Shown here piece by piece: positions 24,506-33,772 of a DNA stretch of 64,000 nucleotides. The DNA lies in contig NZ_CP028369.1 in NCBI RefSeq assembly GCF_003032475.1, positions 2,790,001-2,854,000 on the forward strand, written 5' to 3'. The position numbers and the translations under genes were made by a program. A model generated the notes under the pieces. That model saw only the letters and a program-made list of their open reading frames with translations. It was not told where the DNA came from and did not search any database. The stretch comes from Streptomyces sp. P3. GTDB lineage: Bacteria; Actinomycetota; Actinomycetes; Streptomycetales; Streptomycetaceae. Position 1 is the stretch's first letter. The number at the start of each line of letters is the position of its first letter.

Positions 24506-25798
24506 TCAGTCCACTGTCACCGGCACGCGGTGACCGACGCCACGTGCGACGGTGCGTTCGCGGGGGCGCGTCGCCAGCCGCGACCGCAGGGCCAGCAGGG
24601 TGATCAGGGCCAGCACCGTGCCGCCCGCCGGGACCAGGAAACCGGAGCCGCCCCAGAGGCGGTCCTCGAGCTGTCCGGCGATCGTGACGGCGGCCGCCTG
24701 GCCGAGCGCCACCGCGCCGGTCAGCCAGGTGAACGCCTCCGTGCGGGCGCCGGCCGGGACCAGGCCCTCGACCAGGGTGTAGCCGGTGATCAGCGCGGGC
24801 GCGATGCACATGCCGACCAGCAGGCCGAGGCCCGCCAGCACGAGCACCGAGTGCGCCGCCCACAGCCCGGAGGCGACGAGCGCCAGCGCGGCGTAGGCGA
24901 CGACCAGACGCCGCCGCGGAGCGGCCTTCCAGGCGACGGCGCCGCAGACCAGGCCGGAGAGCATGTTGCCCGCGGCGAAGGTGCCGTAGAGGACGCCGTT
25001 GAGGCCGGGTGCGCCGATGGACTCGGTGAACGCGGCCAGCGAGACCTGCATGCCGCCGAAGACGGAGCCGATGCCCAGGAAGGTCACGACCAGCACGCGC
25101 ACACCGGGGACGCGCAGGGCCGAGGTGTGCTCCACGCGCGCGTGCCCGGCGGGGGCGACCTGGGGCTGCGTGCTCCGCTGCGCGGCGAACAGCAGCCCGC
25201 CGAGCAGGGTCAGCGAGGCCTCGGTGAGCAGACCCGCGGCCGGGTGCACGGCGGTGCACAGGGCGGTCGCGAGCAGCGGGCCCAGGACGAAGGTGAGCTC
25301 GTCGGTGACGGACTCGAAGGCGGCCGCGGTGGTCATCAGGGGCGAGCCCTTGAGCCGCACACCCCAGCGGGCCCGCACCATGGGGCCGACCTGCGGCACC
25401 GAGGCGCCCGTGGGCACGGCCGCCGCGAACACCGCCCACAGCGGCGCGTGGGCGAGGGCGAGGGTGGTGAGCGCCAGGCCCGACACGGTGTGCACGAGGA
25501 CGCCGGGGACCAGTACGGCGCGCTGCCCGTAACGGTCGGCGAGACGGCCGCTCCAGGGCGCGAACAGCGCCATGGAGACACCGGTGACGGCCGCGGCGGC
25601 GCCGGCCGCGCCGTAGGAGCCGGTGGTGTGCTGCACGAGCAGCACGATGGAGAGGGTGAGCATCGCGAACGGCTGGCGGGCGGCGAAGCCGGGCAGCAGG
25701 AACGTCCAGGCGCCGCGGGTGCGCAGCAGTTGCCCGTATCCCGGGCGGGCGGAGGCCGACGAGTCGCTCGACGGCTCGGTGGTGACCGTGGATGCCAC
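24506..25798 (-). CDS. MFS transporter, about 12 TM
   Basis: This 430-residue membrane protein starts from GTG 25798 behind AAAGG. The segments FLLPGFAARQPFAMLTLSIVLLVQH, APWSGRLADRYGQRAVLVPG (motif A) and VPQVGPMVRARW fit the DHA1-like major facilitator subgroup common in actinobacteria. The FmdB-like gene lies downstream on the same strand, but the CIRCE site in between argues for separate transcription. Substrate unknown; efflux is likely. A region of about 290 bases to the antiporter gene lies upstream. Confidence 0.85.
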   Translation of the reverse strand: MASTVTTEPSSDSSASARPGYGQLLRTRGAWTFLLPGFAARQPFAMLTLSIVLLVQHTTGSYGAAGAAAAVTGVSMALFAPWSGRLADRYGQRAVLVPGVLVHTVSGLALTTLALAHAPLWAVFAAAVPTGASVPQVGPMVRARWGVRLKGSPLMTTAAAFESVTDELTFVLGPLLATALCTAVHPAAGLLTEASLTLLGGLLFAAQRSTQPQVAPAGHARVEHTSALRVPGVRVLVVTFLGIGSVFGGMQVSLAAFTESIGAPGLNGVLYGTFAAGNMLSGLVCGAVAWKAAPRRRLVVAYAALALVASGLWAAHSVLVLAGLGLLVGMCIAPALITGYTLVEGLVPAGARTEAFTWLTGAVALGQAAAVTIAGQLEDRLWGGSGFLVPAGGTVLALITLLALRSRLATRPRERTVARGVGHRVPVTVD

Positions 25799-26088
25799 GG
25801 CCCGTGCCTTTCTGCCGCCTGGTAGCGCGCCCGTGCGGGGGCGCCGAGAGCTGTCCTCTTGCGCGTGCTGCGGTAGATGCCGGTCTCCGCTGCGAGGGGT
25901 GTCCCGGCCGCCATACGGTCGCGCCAGCTCTGCGTCAGGCAGAGTTGGTTCGATCAAAGTGCCCCTTCATCCTACAGGGATCAAGGGGCACTCCACCTGT
26001 GAAAAGGAGCACCGCAGAGCCGGTCGTCCTCGGAAACGCGGGGGTGTGAACGGTGGGAAACACGTGCTTAACGGGTGTCGCCGCCGGC
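25799..26088. other. Intergenic region, upstream of the MFS gene
   Basis: It contains the MFS promoter. The stretch 25955-26000 is relatively A/T-rich and includes AAAGTGCCCCTTCATCC and GATCAAGGGGCACTCC, which make the imperfect inverted repeat AGTGCCCCTT...AAGGGGCACT (25959-25968 and 25983-25992). This is a likely regulator site. No gene is supported. Confidence 0.5.
25959..25992. promoter_or_regulatory. 10-bp inverted repeat upstream of the MFS gene
   Basis: AGTGCCCCTT (25959-25968) and AAGGGGCACT (25983-25992) are perfect reverse complements, 14 bases apart. The site lies in a less GC-rich stretch 160-195 bases upstream of the MFS start and about 100 bases past the antiporter stop. It could be an operator or, read from the antiporter, a terminator stem without T tract. 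Confidence 0.5.
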
Positions 26089-27588
26089 TCAGCGGGTGTC
26101 GCCGCCGGTGCCCAGCCATCCGGCGAGCTTGCCGCCGTGCCCGACGGCGCGCAACCGCTTCTCGGCCGCGTCGCGGACCGGGTCGGTGGCCACGACGAGG
26201 AGTTCGTCGCCGTGCCGCAGGACGGTCGCCGGCAGCGGCACGAACGACGTCCCGTCGCGCACGACGAGGGTGACGGCGGCTCCGGCCGGCAGCCGCAGCT
26301 CGTCGACCTCGACGCCGTGCATCTTCGATCCCTCGGGGATCGCCACGGACAGCAGGTGCCCGCGCAGCCGCTCCAGCGGCGCCGACTCGATGCCCAGGTC
26401 GGCGGCCTCGGGGTCGCCGCCCAGCCGCAGCGTGCGCGCCAGCCAGGGCAGTGTCGGCCCCTGGACCAGGGTGTATACGACGACCAGGACGAAGACGATG
26501 TTGAAGATGCGGCGGCTGGCGTCGACGCCGTTCACCATGGGGATCGTCGCCAGGATGATGGGCACGGCGCCGCGCAGTCCCGCCCAGGACATCAGCGTCT
26601 GCTCCTGCCAGGGGACCCGGAACGGGGTCAGGCACAGCACGACGCTGAGCGGTCGGGCGACCATGGTCAGCACCAGGCCGATGACGAGCGCGGGCAGCAC
26701 GTCGTCGCCGAGCTCGTGCGGGGTGACCAGCAGGCCGAGCAGGACGAACATCCCGATCTGGGCGATCCAGCCGAGGCCGTCGGCGAACCCGCGGGTGGCG
26801 GGCCAGTGCGGCAGTTTGGCGTTGCCCATCACCATCGAGGCGAGGTAGACGCCGAGGAAGCCGCTGCCGTGCGCCAGCGAGCCGGCCGCGTACGCGGTGA
26901 CCGCGATCGCCATGACGGCGATCGGGTAGAGGCCGGAGGCGGGCAGTGCCACGTGCCGCAGGCCCCAGGAGCCCAGCCAGCCGACCGCGAGGCCGATGGC
27001 GGCGCCGATCGCCAGCTCCAGCAGTATCTCGGCCAGAAGCAGGTACCAGTGCTCGACGGGGCCGGCCGTGGAGAAGGCGACGACCAGGATGACCACCGGG
27101 GCGTCGTTGAAGCCGGACTCGGCCTCCAGGGTGCCCGTCACGCGGGCGGGCAGGGGGATCTTGCGCAGGACGGAGAAGACCGCCGCCGCGTCCGTCGAGG
27201 ACACCACCGCGCCGATGATCAGCGCCTGCCGCCATTCCAGCCCCGTCACGAAGTGCGCGGCCGTGGCCGTGACGCCGACGCTCACCGCGACCCCGACCAG
27301 TGCCAGCGCCGTGGCGGAGGGCAGGACCGGCCGGATCTCCTTCCACTTCGTGCCCAGGCCGCCCTCGGCGAGGATCACGACCAGGGCGGCGTAGCCGATG
27401 ACCTGGGTCAGTTCGGCGCTGTCGAAGTGGATGTCGCCGATGCCGTCCTGGCCCATGGCGATGCCGATCCCCAGGTAGACGAGCAGGCTGGGGAGCCCGC
27501 TGCGCGAGGAGATCCGGACCGCTGCGACGGCGACGAGCAGCACGAGGGAGCAGGCGAGCAGGAGCTGGTTGAGGTGGTGGACGGTCAG
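26089..27588 (-). CDS. K+/H+ antiporter (CPA1 family) with TrkA-C domain, probable CTG start
   Basis: This CPA1-type antiporter has about 12-13 hydrophobic segments (residues 5-400) and a C-terminal TrkA-C (RCK_C) domain, GSKMHGVEVDELRLPAGAAVTLVVRD...GDELLVVATDP. The ion-binding region is SSTDAAAVFSVLRK with ESGFNDAP. It resembles NhaP2/CvrA-type potassium/proton antiporters. The usual N-terminus, TVHHLNQLLLACSLVLLVAVAAV, is present only if translation begins at CTG 27588. A TGA lies four codons further upstream and no ATG, GTG or TTG intervenes. The alternative GTG 27543 would cut TM1. AAGGGA precedes the CTG at seven bases. Confidence 0.85.
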   Translation of the reverse strand: MTVHHLNQLLLACSLVLLVAVAAVRISSRSGLPSLLVYLGIGIAMGQDGIGDIHFDSAELTQVIGYAALVVILAEGGLGTKWKEIRPVLPSATALALVGVAVSVGVTATAAHFVTGLEWRQALIIGAVVSSTDAAAVFSVLRKIPLPARVTGTLEAESGFNDAPVVILVVAFSTAGPVEHWYLLLAEILLELAIGAAIGLAVGWLGSWGLRHVALPASGLYPIAVMAIAVTAYAAGSLAHGSGFLGVYLASMVMGNAKLPHWPATRGFADGLGWIAQIGMFVLLGLLVTPHELGDDVLPALVIGLVLTMVARPLSVVLCLTPFRVPWQEQTLMSWAGLRGAVPIILATIPMVNGVDASRRIFNIVFVLVVVYTLVQGPTLPWLARTLRLGGDPEAADLGIESAPLERLRGHLLSVAIPEGSKMHGVEVDELRLPAGAAVTLVVRDGTSFVPLPATVLRHGDELLVVATDPVRDAAEKRLRAVGHGGKLAGWLGTGGDTR

Positions 27589-27865
27589 CGGCGGTTCCCT
27601 TCACCGGCGCGCGCGCCTCGGGCACGGGCGCACATGTGCACTGGTCACATAGGACACGAAGCTGCACGCCCCGAGCCCCAGGTACTTCATTACCTTACCT
27701 AACTCTTGACGATTTCTTGACACTCCGCGACGTGAGATCGAACATCGTTCCGGGCCGGTACCCGACTCCGCGTCAAGTGGCGCGAACCCCTGCGCCTATG
27801 GTTGCTCCAGCGCTCATTCAAAGGACAGCCCGCCTGCCGCTCGCGTTAGGACAGCAAGGACAGCG

Positions 27866-30658
27866 ATGCCCCCCAACACCACCGCCACATCGGGTGACAA
27901 GCCCGTCAAGTCCGGCAGGAAGAAGGGGCGCAAAGCCCGTTTGATCGTTCTTGTACTGGTGCTGGCGATCATCGGAGGCATCGCCTACGGCGCCTACTGG
28001 TCCGTCAGCACGGTCCGCGCGTCCTTCCCGCAGACCACCGGTTCGATCACGCTCAAGGGCCTCTCCGGGCCCGTGAGCGTCCAGCGGGACGGCTACGGCA
28101 TCCCGCAGATCTACGCGGACTCCGACGCCGACCTGTTCATGGCGCAGGGGTATGTGCAGGCCCAGGACCGGTTCTACGAGATGGACGTCCGCCGGCACAT
28201 GACCTCCGGGCGGCTGTCGGAGATGTTCGGCAAGAGCCAGGTCGACAACGACGAGTTCCTGCGCACCCTGGGCTGGGACCGGATCGCCAAGAACGAGTAC
28301 GACGGCAAGCTGTCGGACTCGACCAAGAAGTACCTCCAGGCGTACGCCAAGGGCGTCAACGCCTACCTCGAGGGCAAGGACGGCGCGGACATCTCGCTGG
28401 AGTACGCGGCCCTGGGGTTCACCAACGACTACAAGCCCGCCGAGTGGACCCCGGTCGACTCGGTGTCCTGGCTGAAGGCGATGGCCTGGGACCTGCGCGG
28501 CAACATGCAGGACGAGATCGACCGCGCCCTGATGACCAGCCGCCTCGGCGGGCAGCAGATCGCCGAACTGTACCCGGAGTACCGCCCCTCCGGCAGCAAC
28601 CAGCCGATCGTCCAGGAAGGGCAGTACGACAAGCTGACCCAGACGTTCGAGCAGAGCGACGGCGACGGCGGCCGCGGATCCGGCAACGGAAGCGGCTCCG
28701 GCTCCGGCGGCTCTTCCGGTAACGGCGACACCTCGGGCGGCTCGGGTTCAGCCCTGCAGAGCCAGCTCTCGGGCCTCTACGACGTCCTGGACGACCTGCC
28801 CACCGCCGTCGGCGTGAACGGCAACGGCATCGGCTCCAACAGCTGGGTCGTCGGCGGCGAGCACACGATCACGGGCAAGCCGCTGCTGGCCAACGACCCG
28901 CACCTGTCGGCGTCGCTGCCCTCCGTCTGGTACCAGATGGGCCTGCACTGCCGGAAGGTCTCGAGCGCGTGCCGGTACGACGTCGCCGGCTACACCTTCG
29001 CGGGGATGCCCGGCGTGGTGATAGGCCACAACGCGGACATCTCCTGGGGCATGACCAACTCCGGCGTCGACGTCACCGACCTCTACCTGGAGAAGCTCTC
29101 CGGGGACGACGGCTACCAGTACGACGGCAAGGTGAAGCCGTTCCGCACGCGCGAGGAGACCATCAAGGTCGCCGGCGGCGACTCCAAGAAGATCGTCGTC
29201 CGGCAGACCGAGGACGGGATGCCCCTGCTGTCCGACCGGGCCGACGAACTCGTCGACGTCGGCAAGCGGGCCGAGGTCGTGGGCGAGGCGCCCGACCGCG
29301 GCGACGGTTACGGCGTGGCACTGAAGTGGACCGCCCTGGAGGAGGGCACCACCATGGACGCCGTCTTCGCCATGAACAAGGCGAAGGACTGGAACGACTT
29401 CCGCAAGGCGGCCGAGCTCTTCGACGTGCCCTCGCAGAACCTCGTCTACGCCGACGTCAAGAACCACATCGGCTACCAGCTGCCCGGCAAGATCCCCACG
29501 CGCGCGAAGGGCGTCGACGGCTCGATCCCGGCGGAGGGCTGGGACTCCAGGTACCGGTGGCGGCAGTACATCAAGTTCGACGAGCTGCCCTACGAGTACG
29601 ACCCCGCGCGCGGGTACATCGTCACCGCCAACCAGGCAGTGATCGACAAGGACAAGTACCCCTACACGCTCACCACGGACTGGGGCTACGGCGCACGCAG
29701 CCAGCGGATCACCGACCTGATCAAGGGCAAGATCAAGGGCGGCGGCAAGGTCTCCACCGACGACATGCGCCAGATGCAGATGGACGACGACAGCCAGGTC
29801 GCGAAGCTGCTGAGGCCGTACCTGCTGAAGATCAACCTGAAGGACCCCGACGTCCGTGAGGCGCAGGACCTCCTGCAGGGCTGGGACTACAGCCAGGACG
29901 CCGACTCGGCGGCCGCCGCCTACTTCAACGCGGTCTGGCGCAACATCCTGAAGCTGGCCTTCGGCAACAAGCTGCCCAAGGAGCTGCGTGTCGAGGGCCA
30001 GTGCCTGTGGGTCGACCCGGTCAACACCACCGGTCCCGTCGACGACACGGACAAGGTCCGCGAGTGCGGGCAGCGCGAAGCCGACCAGGCGCAGCCGGAC
30101 GGCGGCGACCGCTGGTTCGAGGTGGTGCGCTCACTCGTGGAGAAGAAGACCAGCCCGTGGTGGACGACGCCCGCCGTCGGCACCCGCCCCGAGGCCGTCA
30201 ACGACCGGGACAAGCTGTTCGAGCGGGCCATGATCGACGCACGCTGGGAGCTGACCGCGAAGCTCGGCAAGGACATCGACACCTGGAGCTGGGGCCGGCT
30301 GCACCGCCTGTTCCTGAAGAACCAGACCCTGGGCACCAGCGGACCCGGCTTCCTGCAGTACATCCTCAACCGGGGCCCCTGGAAGCTCGGCGGCGGCGAG
30401 GCGACGGTCGACGCGACCGGCTGGAACGCGGCCGGCGGCTACGGAGTGGTGTGGGTGCCGTCGATGCGGATGGTGGTCAACCTCGACGACCTCGACAAGT
30501 CGAAGTGGATCAACCTCACCGGTGCCTCGGGGCACGCCTTCAGCGCCCACTACACCGACCAGACGGGCAAGTGGGCCGACGGTGAGCTGCTCGACTGGTC
30601 CTTCCGCAAGAAGGCGGTCGACGGCAGCACGGTCGACACCCTGGTGCTCGAACCCTGA
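27866..30658 (+). CDS. Penicillin acylase-family Ntn hydrolase, membrane-anchored
   Basis: This 930-residue protein is a member of peptidase family S45. A basic N-terminus and one transmembrane helix (residues 25-45: LIVLVLVLAIIGGIAYGAYW) act as a signal anchor. The alpha-chain has RDGYGIPQIYADSDADLFMAQGYVQAQDRFYEMD. A Gly/Ser-rich spacer (265-295) precedes the self-cleavage site GIG-SNSW, with catalytic Ser324, followed by NDPHLSASLPSVWYQ. Relatives are penicillin, cephalosporin and N-acyl-homoserine-lactone acylases; this one could quench signals or hydrolyse lipopeptides. The ATG is preceded by AAGGA. A perfect terminator follows. Confidence 0.92.
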   Translation: MPPNTTATSGDKPVKSGRKKGRKARLIVLVLVLAIIGGIAYGAYWSVSTVRASFPQTTGSITLKGLSGPVSVQRDGYGIPQIYADSDADLFMAQGYVQAQDRFYEMDVRRHMTSGRLSEMFGKSQVDNDEFLRTLGWDRIAKNEYDGKLSDSTKKYLQAYAKGVNAYLEGKDGADISLEYAALGFTNDYKPAEWTPVDSVSWLKAMAWDLRGNMQDEIDRALMTSRLGGQQIAELYPEYRPSGSNQPIVQEGQYDKLTQTFEQSDGDGGRGSGNGSGSGSGGSSGNGDTSGGSGSALQSQLSGLYDVLDDLPTAVGVNGNGIGSNSWVVGGEHTITGKPLLANDPHLSASLPSVWYQMGLHCRKVSSACRYDVAGYTFAGMPGVVIGHNADISWGMTNSGVDVTDLYLEKLSGDDGYQYDGKVKPFRTREETIKVAGGDSKKIVVRQTEDGMPLLSDRADELVDVGKRAEVVGEAPDRGDGYGVALKWTALEEGTTMDAVFAMNKAKDWNDFRKAAELFDVPSQNLVYADVKNHIGYQLPGKIPTRAKGVDGSIPAEGWDSRYRWRQYIKFDELPYEYDPARGYIVTANQAVIDKDKYPYTLTTDWGYGARSQRITDLIKGKIKGGGKVSTDDMRQMQMDDDSQVAKLLRPYLLKINLKDPDVREAQDLLQGWDYSQDADSAAAAYFNAVWRNILKLAFGNKLPKELRVEGQCLWVDPVNTTGPVDDTDKVRECGQREADQAQPDGGDRWFEVVRSLVEKKTSPWWTTPAVGTRPEAVNDRDKLFERAMIDARWELTAKLGKDIDTWSWGRLHRLFLKNQTLGTSGPGFLQYILNRGPWKLGGGEATVDATGWNAAGGYGVVWVPSMRMVVNLDDLDKSKWINLTGASGHAFSAHYTDQTGKWADGELLDWSFRKKAVDGSTVDTLVLEP

Positions 30659-30669
30659 GCGACTCTGCG

Positions 30670-30709
30670 GACGACGGGCCCTCCACGCGCGCGTGGAGGG
30701 CCCGTCGTC
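30670..30709. terminator. Perfect 40-bp palindrome, bidirectional terminator
   Basis: The 20-base arms 30670-30689 (GACGACGGGCCCTCCACGCG) and 30690-30709 are exact reverse complements with no spacer. The palindrome lies between the convergent ends of the acylase and cyclo-ligase genes, 11 and 4 bases from their stops. It should terminate both transcripts. Confidence 0.85.
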
Positions 30710-30712
30710 GTC

Positions 30713-31327
30713 TCAGGCGAAGCGGCGCACCCCGGACGGGGTGACCACCGCGTGCACCGGCCGGTCGTGCGGCTCCGCCGGCAGACGGCCGACGACCTCG
30801 TCGTCGTACAGGAGCACCACCAGCGAGGGACGTGCGCCGACGGCCGCCAGCCGGGCCAGCACACGGTCGTACGATCCGCCGCCGCGCCCCAGCCGCATGC
30901 CGCCCGCGTCGACCGCGAGGCCGGGCAGCAGCACCACGTCCGCGTCCGTCACCGCGTCCGGGCCGAGGCGTTCGCCCGTCGGCTCCAGCAGGGCCGTCCT
31001 GCCGCCGTGCCGGACCGGCGCGAGCGAGCCCTCCCCGGCGTACGTGCCCCAGTCCAGGTCGTTGTCCGGCAGCAGGGCGGGGAGCAGGACGCGCACGCCC
31101 CGCGCGTGCAGCGCGTCCAGCAGCGTCAGGGTGCCGGGTTCGCCGCCCACGGAGACGTACGCCGCCACCGTGCGGGCGTGCGCCAACTCGGGCAGTTCTC
31201 CCGCGCGCTCGGCCAGCGCGAGGGCCGCCGTGCGCACGTCGTCGGTCGTCAACGCGTTCCGCGCGGCGAGGAAACCCCGTCGCAACGTACGTTTGTCAGG
31301 CTCCGGTTCGCCTTCGAGATGGCTCAT
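30713..31327 (-). CDS. 5-formyltetrahydrofolate cyclo-ligase
   Basis: This 204-residue enzyme uses ATP to convert 5-formyl-THF to 5,10-methenyl-THF in folate metabolism. KRTLRRGFLAARNALT begins the family fold. VGGEPGTLTLLDALHARGVRVLLPALL covers the substrate region. LLPGLAVDAGGMRLGRGGGSYDRVLARL is the ATP-binding signature near residues 133-160. The start is ATG 31327 with GGGAG five bases upstream. It is divergent from galU; in actinobacteria these two genes are often neighbours. Confidence 0.9.
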   Translation of the reverse strand: MSHLEGEPEPDKRTLRRGFLAARNALTTDDVRTAALALAERAGELPELAHARTVAAYVSVGGEPGTLTLLDALHARGVRVLLPALLPDNDLDWGTYAGEGSLAPVRHGGRTALLEPTGERLGPDAVTDADVVLLPGLAVDAGGMRLGRGGGSYDRVLARLAAVGARPSLVVLLYDDEVVGRLPAEPHDRPVHAVVTPSGVRRFA

Positions 31328-31452
31328 GTGTCGCTCCCGCACCGCTTGCGCACCGCTCGCGCGGCACTCCCACACGCTTCAATATGTTCATATGATCATG
31401 AATTGAGCAGAGTCACAGATTCCTCTCAAAGTCACCGGATAGTGTTGCCGCC

Positions 31453-32364
31453 ATGACTCAGTCGCACCCACGGATCAGCAAGGCTGTCATCCCCGCAGCC
31501 GGTCTCGGCACCCGGTTCCTGCCGGCGACCAAGGCCACTCCCAAGGAGATGCTGCCGGTCGTGGACAAGCCCGCTATCCAGTACGTGGTCGAGGAGGCCG
31601 TCTCCGCCGGCCTCGACGACGTCCTCATGGTCACCGGCCGCAACAAGCGCCCCCTCGAGGACCACTTCGACCGCAACTACGAACTCGAGTCGGCGCTGCA
31701 GAAGAAGGGCGACGCCGCGCGGCTCGCCAAGGTGCAGCAGTCCAGCGACCTCGCGACGATGCACTACGTGCGCCAGGGCGACCCCAGGGGCCTCGGCCAC
31801 GCCGTCCTGTGCGCGGCCCCGCACGTCGGACAGGAGCCGTTCGCCGTCCTGCTCGGCGACGACCTGATCGACCCCCGCGACCCGCTGCTCCGGCGGATGA
31901 TCGAGGTGCGGGAGCAGCACGGCGGCAGCGTAGTGGCCCTCATGGAGGTCGCCCCCGAGCAGATCCACCTCTACGGCTGCGCGGCCGTGGAGACCACCGT
32001 GGACGGCGACGTCGTCAAGGTGACCGGCCTGGTGGAGAAGCCGGACCCGGCGGACGCCCCGTCGAACTACGCCATCATCGGCCGCTATGTGCTCGACCCG
32101 GGCGTGTTCGGCGTGCTCCGCGAGACCGAGCCCGGCCGCGGCGGCGAGATCCAGCTCACCGACGCCCTCCAGCAGCTCGCACTGGACGAGAAGGCCGGCG
32201 GTCCGGTGCACGGCGTCGTCTTCAAGGGCCGCCGCTATGACACCGGTGACCGCGGCGACTATCTGCGTGCCATTGTCAGACTCGCGTGCGAACGTGAGGA
32301 TCTGGGTCCGGACTTCCGGTCCTGGCTTCGCCGTTACGTCACAGAGGAGATGCAGCAACTTTGA
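31453..32364 (+). CDS. galU: UTP-glucose-1-phosphate uridylyltransferase
   Basis: This 303-residue nucleotidyltransferase makes UDP-glucose from UTP and glucose-1-phosphate for cell-wall glycans and trehalose. The GalU signature is complete: AAGLGTRFLPATKATPKEMLPVVDKPAIQYVVEEAVSAG (residues 15-53), then GLGHAVLCAAPHVGQEPFAVLLGDDLID and LVEKPDPADAPSNYAIIGRYVL. It overlaps the TTG start of glp by four bases, so galU and glp are translationally coupled. The gap upstream (31380-31410) is A/T-rich, with the palindromic TCATATGA. Confidence 0.94.
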   Translation: MTQSHPRISKAVIPAAGLGTRFLPATKATPKEMLPVVDKPAIQYVVEEAVSAGLDDVLMVTGRNKRPLEDHFDRNYELESALQKKGDAARLAKVQQSSDLATMHYVRQGDPRGLGHAVLCAAPHVGQEPFAVLLGDDLIDPRDPLLRRMIEVREQHGGSVVALMEVAPEQIHLYGCAAVETTVDGDVVKVTGLVEKPDPADAPSNYAIIGRYVLDPGVFGVLRETEPGRGGEIQLTDALQQLALDEKAGGPVHGVVFKGRRYDTGDRGDYLRAIVRLACEREDLGPDFRSWLRRYVTEEMQQL

Positions 32365-33686
32365 GCACCGCCGCGCCCCACCCCGCCGCCCAGGACCGCC
32401 TCTGGTCGGTGGACGAGCATCTGGACGACATCCTCGCCGCCGTCCGCCCGCTGGAGCCCATCGAGCTGCAACTGCCCGACGCGCAGGGCTGCGTGCTCGT
32501 CGAGGACGTCATGGTGCCGGTCGCGCTGCCGCCCTTCGACAACAGCTCCATGGACGGCTACGCGGTACGGGTCGCGGACATCGCGGGCGCGAGCGAGGAG
32601 TTCCCCGCGGCACTGGACGTCGTCGGGGACATCGCGGCGGGACACCAGGCCGGCCTGCTGCACGTGGGACCCGGCCAGGCCGCCCGCATCATGACCGGCG
32701 CCCCGCTGCCCGGCGGCGCGGAGACCGTCGTCCCCGTGGAGTGGACCGACGGCGGGCTCGGCGAGGGCCCGGTCGCCGGGATGCGGGCCCGCAGCCTCGC
32801 CCCCGAGCAGGCCTGCGGGCAGGTGCGCGTGTACCGGCCCGCCGCGGCACGCGCGCACGTCCGCGCGAAGGGCAGCGACGTGCGGGCGGGGGACCGGGCC
32901 CTCGAAGCCGGCACCGTCCTCGGCCCGCCCCAGATCGCCCTGCTCGCCGCGATCGGCCGCGGCTCGGTGCGCGTGCACCCGCGCCCGCGCGTGGTCGTGA
33001 TGTCCACCGGCAGCGAACTCGTCCAGCCCGGCGAGACGCTCGGCAGCGGCCAGATCTACGACTCCAACAGCTTCGCCCTCACCGCCGCCGCCCGCGACGC
33101 CGGGGCCATCGCCTACCGGGTCGGCGCGGTCGCCGACGACGCCGACACCCTGCGCTCCACCATCGAGGACCAGCTCGTGCGCGCCGACCTCCTGGTCACC
33201 ACGGGCGGGGTCAGCGTCGGCGCGTACGACGTCGTCAAGGAGGCCCTGGAGCACGTCGGCGACGAGGACGAGGAGGGCGGCGGTGTCGAGTTCCGCAAAC
33301 TCGCCATGCAGCCCGGCAAGCCCCAGGGCTTCGGCACCGTCGGCCCCGACCACACCCCGCTGCTGGCCCTGCCCGGCAACCCCGTGTCGTCGTACGTCTC
33401 CTTCGAGCTCTTCGTGCGGCCCGCCATCCGCACCCTCATGGGACTCGACGACGTCCACCGGCCCACCACGCGCGCGAAGCTGACCGCCGACGAGCCGCTG
33501 ACCTCTCCGAAGGGCCGCAGACAGTTCCTGCGCGCCACGTACACAGACGGCGCCGTCCGCCCGGTCGGCGGCGCCGGCTCCCACCTGGTCGCCGCCCTGG
33601 CGCACGCCGACGCGCTGATCGTCGTCCCCGAGGACACCGAGCTGGTCGAGCCGGGCGCCGACGTCGAGGTGGTCCTCCTCGGCTGA
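32361..33686 (+). CDS. glp: Gephyrin-like molybdotransferase Glp (MoeA-type)
   Basis: This 441-residue MoeA-family protein inserts molybdate into molybdopterin. It starts with TTG inside the galU stop (TTGA), with GAGGAG upstream. LPPFDNSSMDGYAVRVAD, IMTGAPLPGGAETVVPVE, VVMSTGSELVQPGE, DLLVTTGGVSVGAYDVVKEAL and ALPGNPVSSYVSFELFVRPA mark the four MoeA subdomains. In Corynebacterium, Glp also links FtsZ to the membrane receptor GlpR, and the receptor homologue sepX lies four genes downstream here. The protein therefore probably has both cofactor and cell-division roles; the second is inference from homology. Confidence 0.9.
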   Translation: MSTAAPHPAAQDRLWSVDEHLDDILAAVRPLEPIELQLPDAQGCVLVEDVMVPVALPPFDNSSMDGYAVRVADIAGASEEFPAALDVVGDIAAGHQAGLLHVGPGQAARIMTGAPLPGGAETVVPVEWTDGGLGEGPVAGMRARSLAPEQACGQVRVYRPAAARAHVRAKGSDVRAGDRALEAGTVLGPPQIALLAAIGRGSVRVHPRPRVVVMSTGSELVQPGETLGSGQIYDSNSFALTAAARDAGAIAYRVGAVADDADTLRSTIEDQLVRADLLVTTGGVSVGAYDVVKEALEHVGDEDEEGGGVEFRKLAMQPGKPQGFGTVGPDHTPLLALPGNPVSSYVSFELFVRPAIRTLMGLDDVHRPTTRAKLTADEPLTSPKGRRQFLRATYTDGAVRPVGGAGSHLVAALAHADALIVVPEDTELVEPGADVEVVLLG

Positions 33687-33772
33687 GACCTCCTGGTTGG
33701 GGGTACCGTGTCGCGCACAACAGGCCACCGCGCCGCACCGCGCCGGGCCCGGACCGGGAGCGCCACACGACC

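Noticed and set aside
27690..27702. TTACCTTACCTAA resembling half of a DmdR/IdeR iron box
   Set aside because: Only the left half matches the 19-bp iron-box consensus; the other half is poor. Kept out of the feature list.
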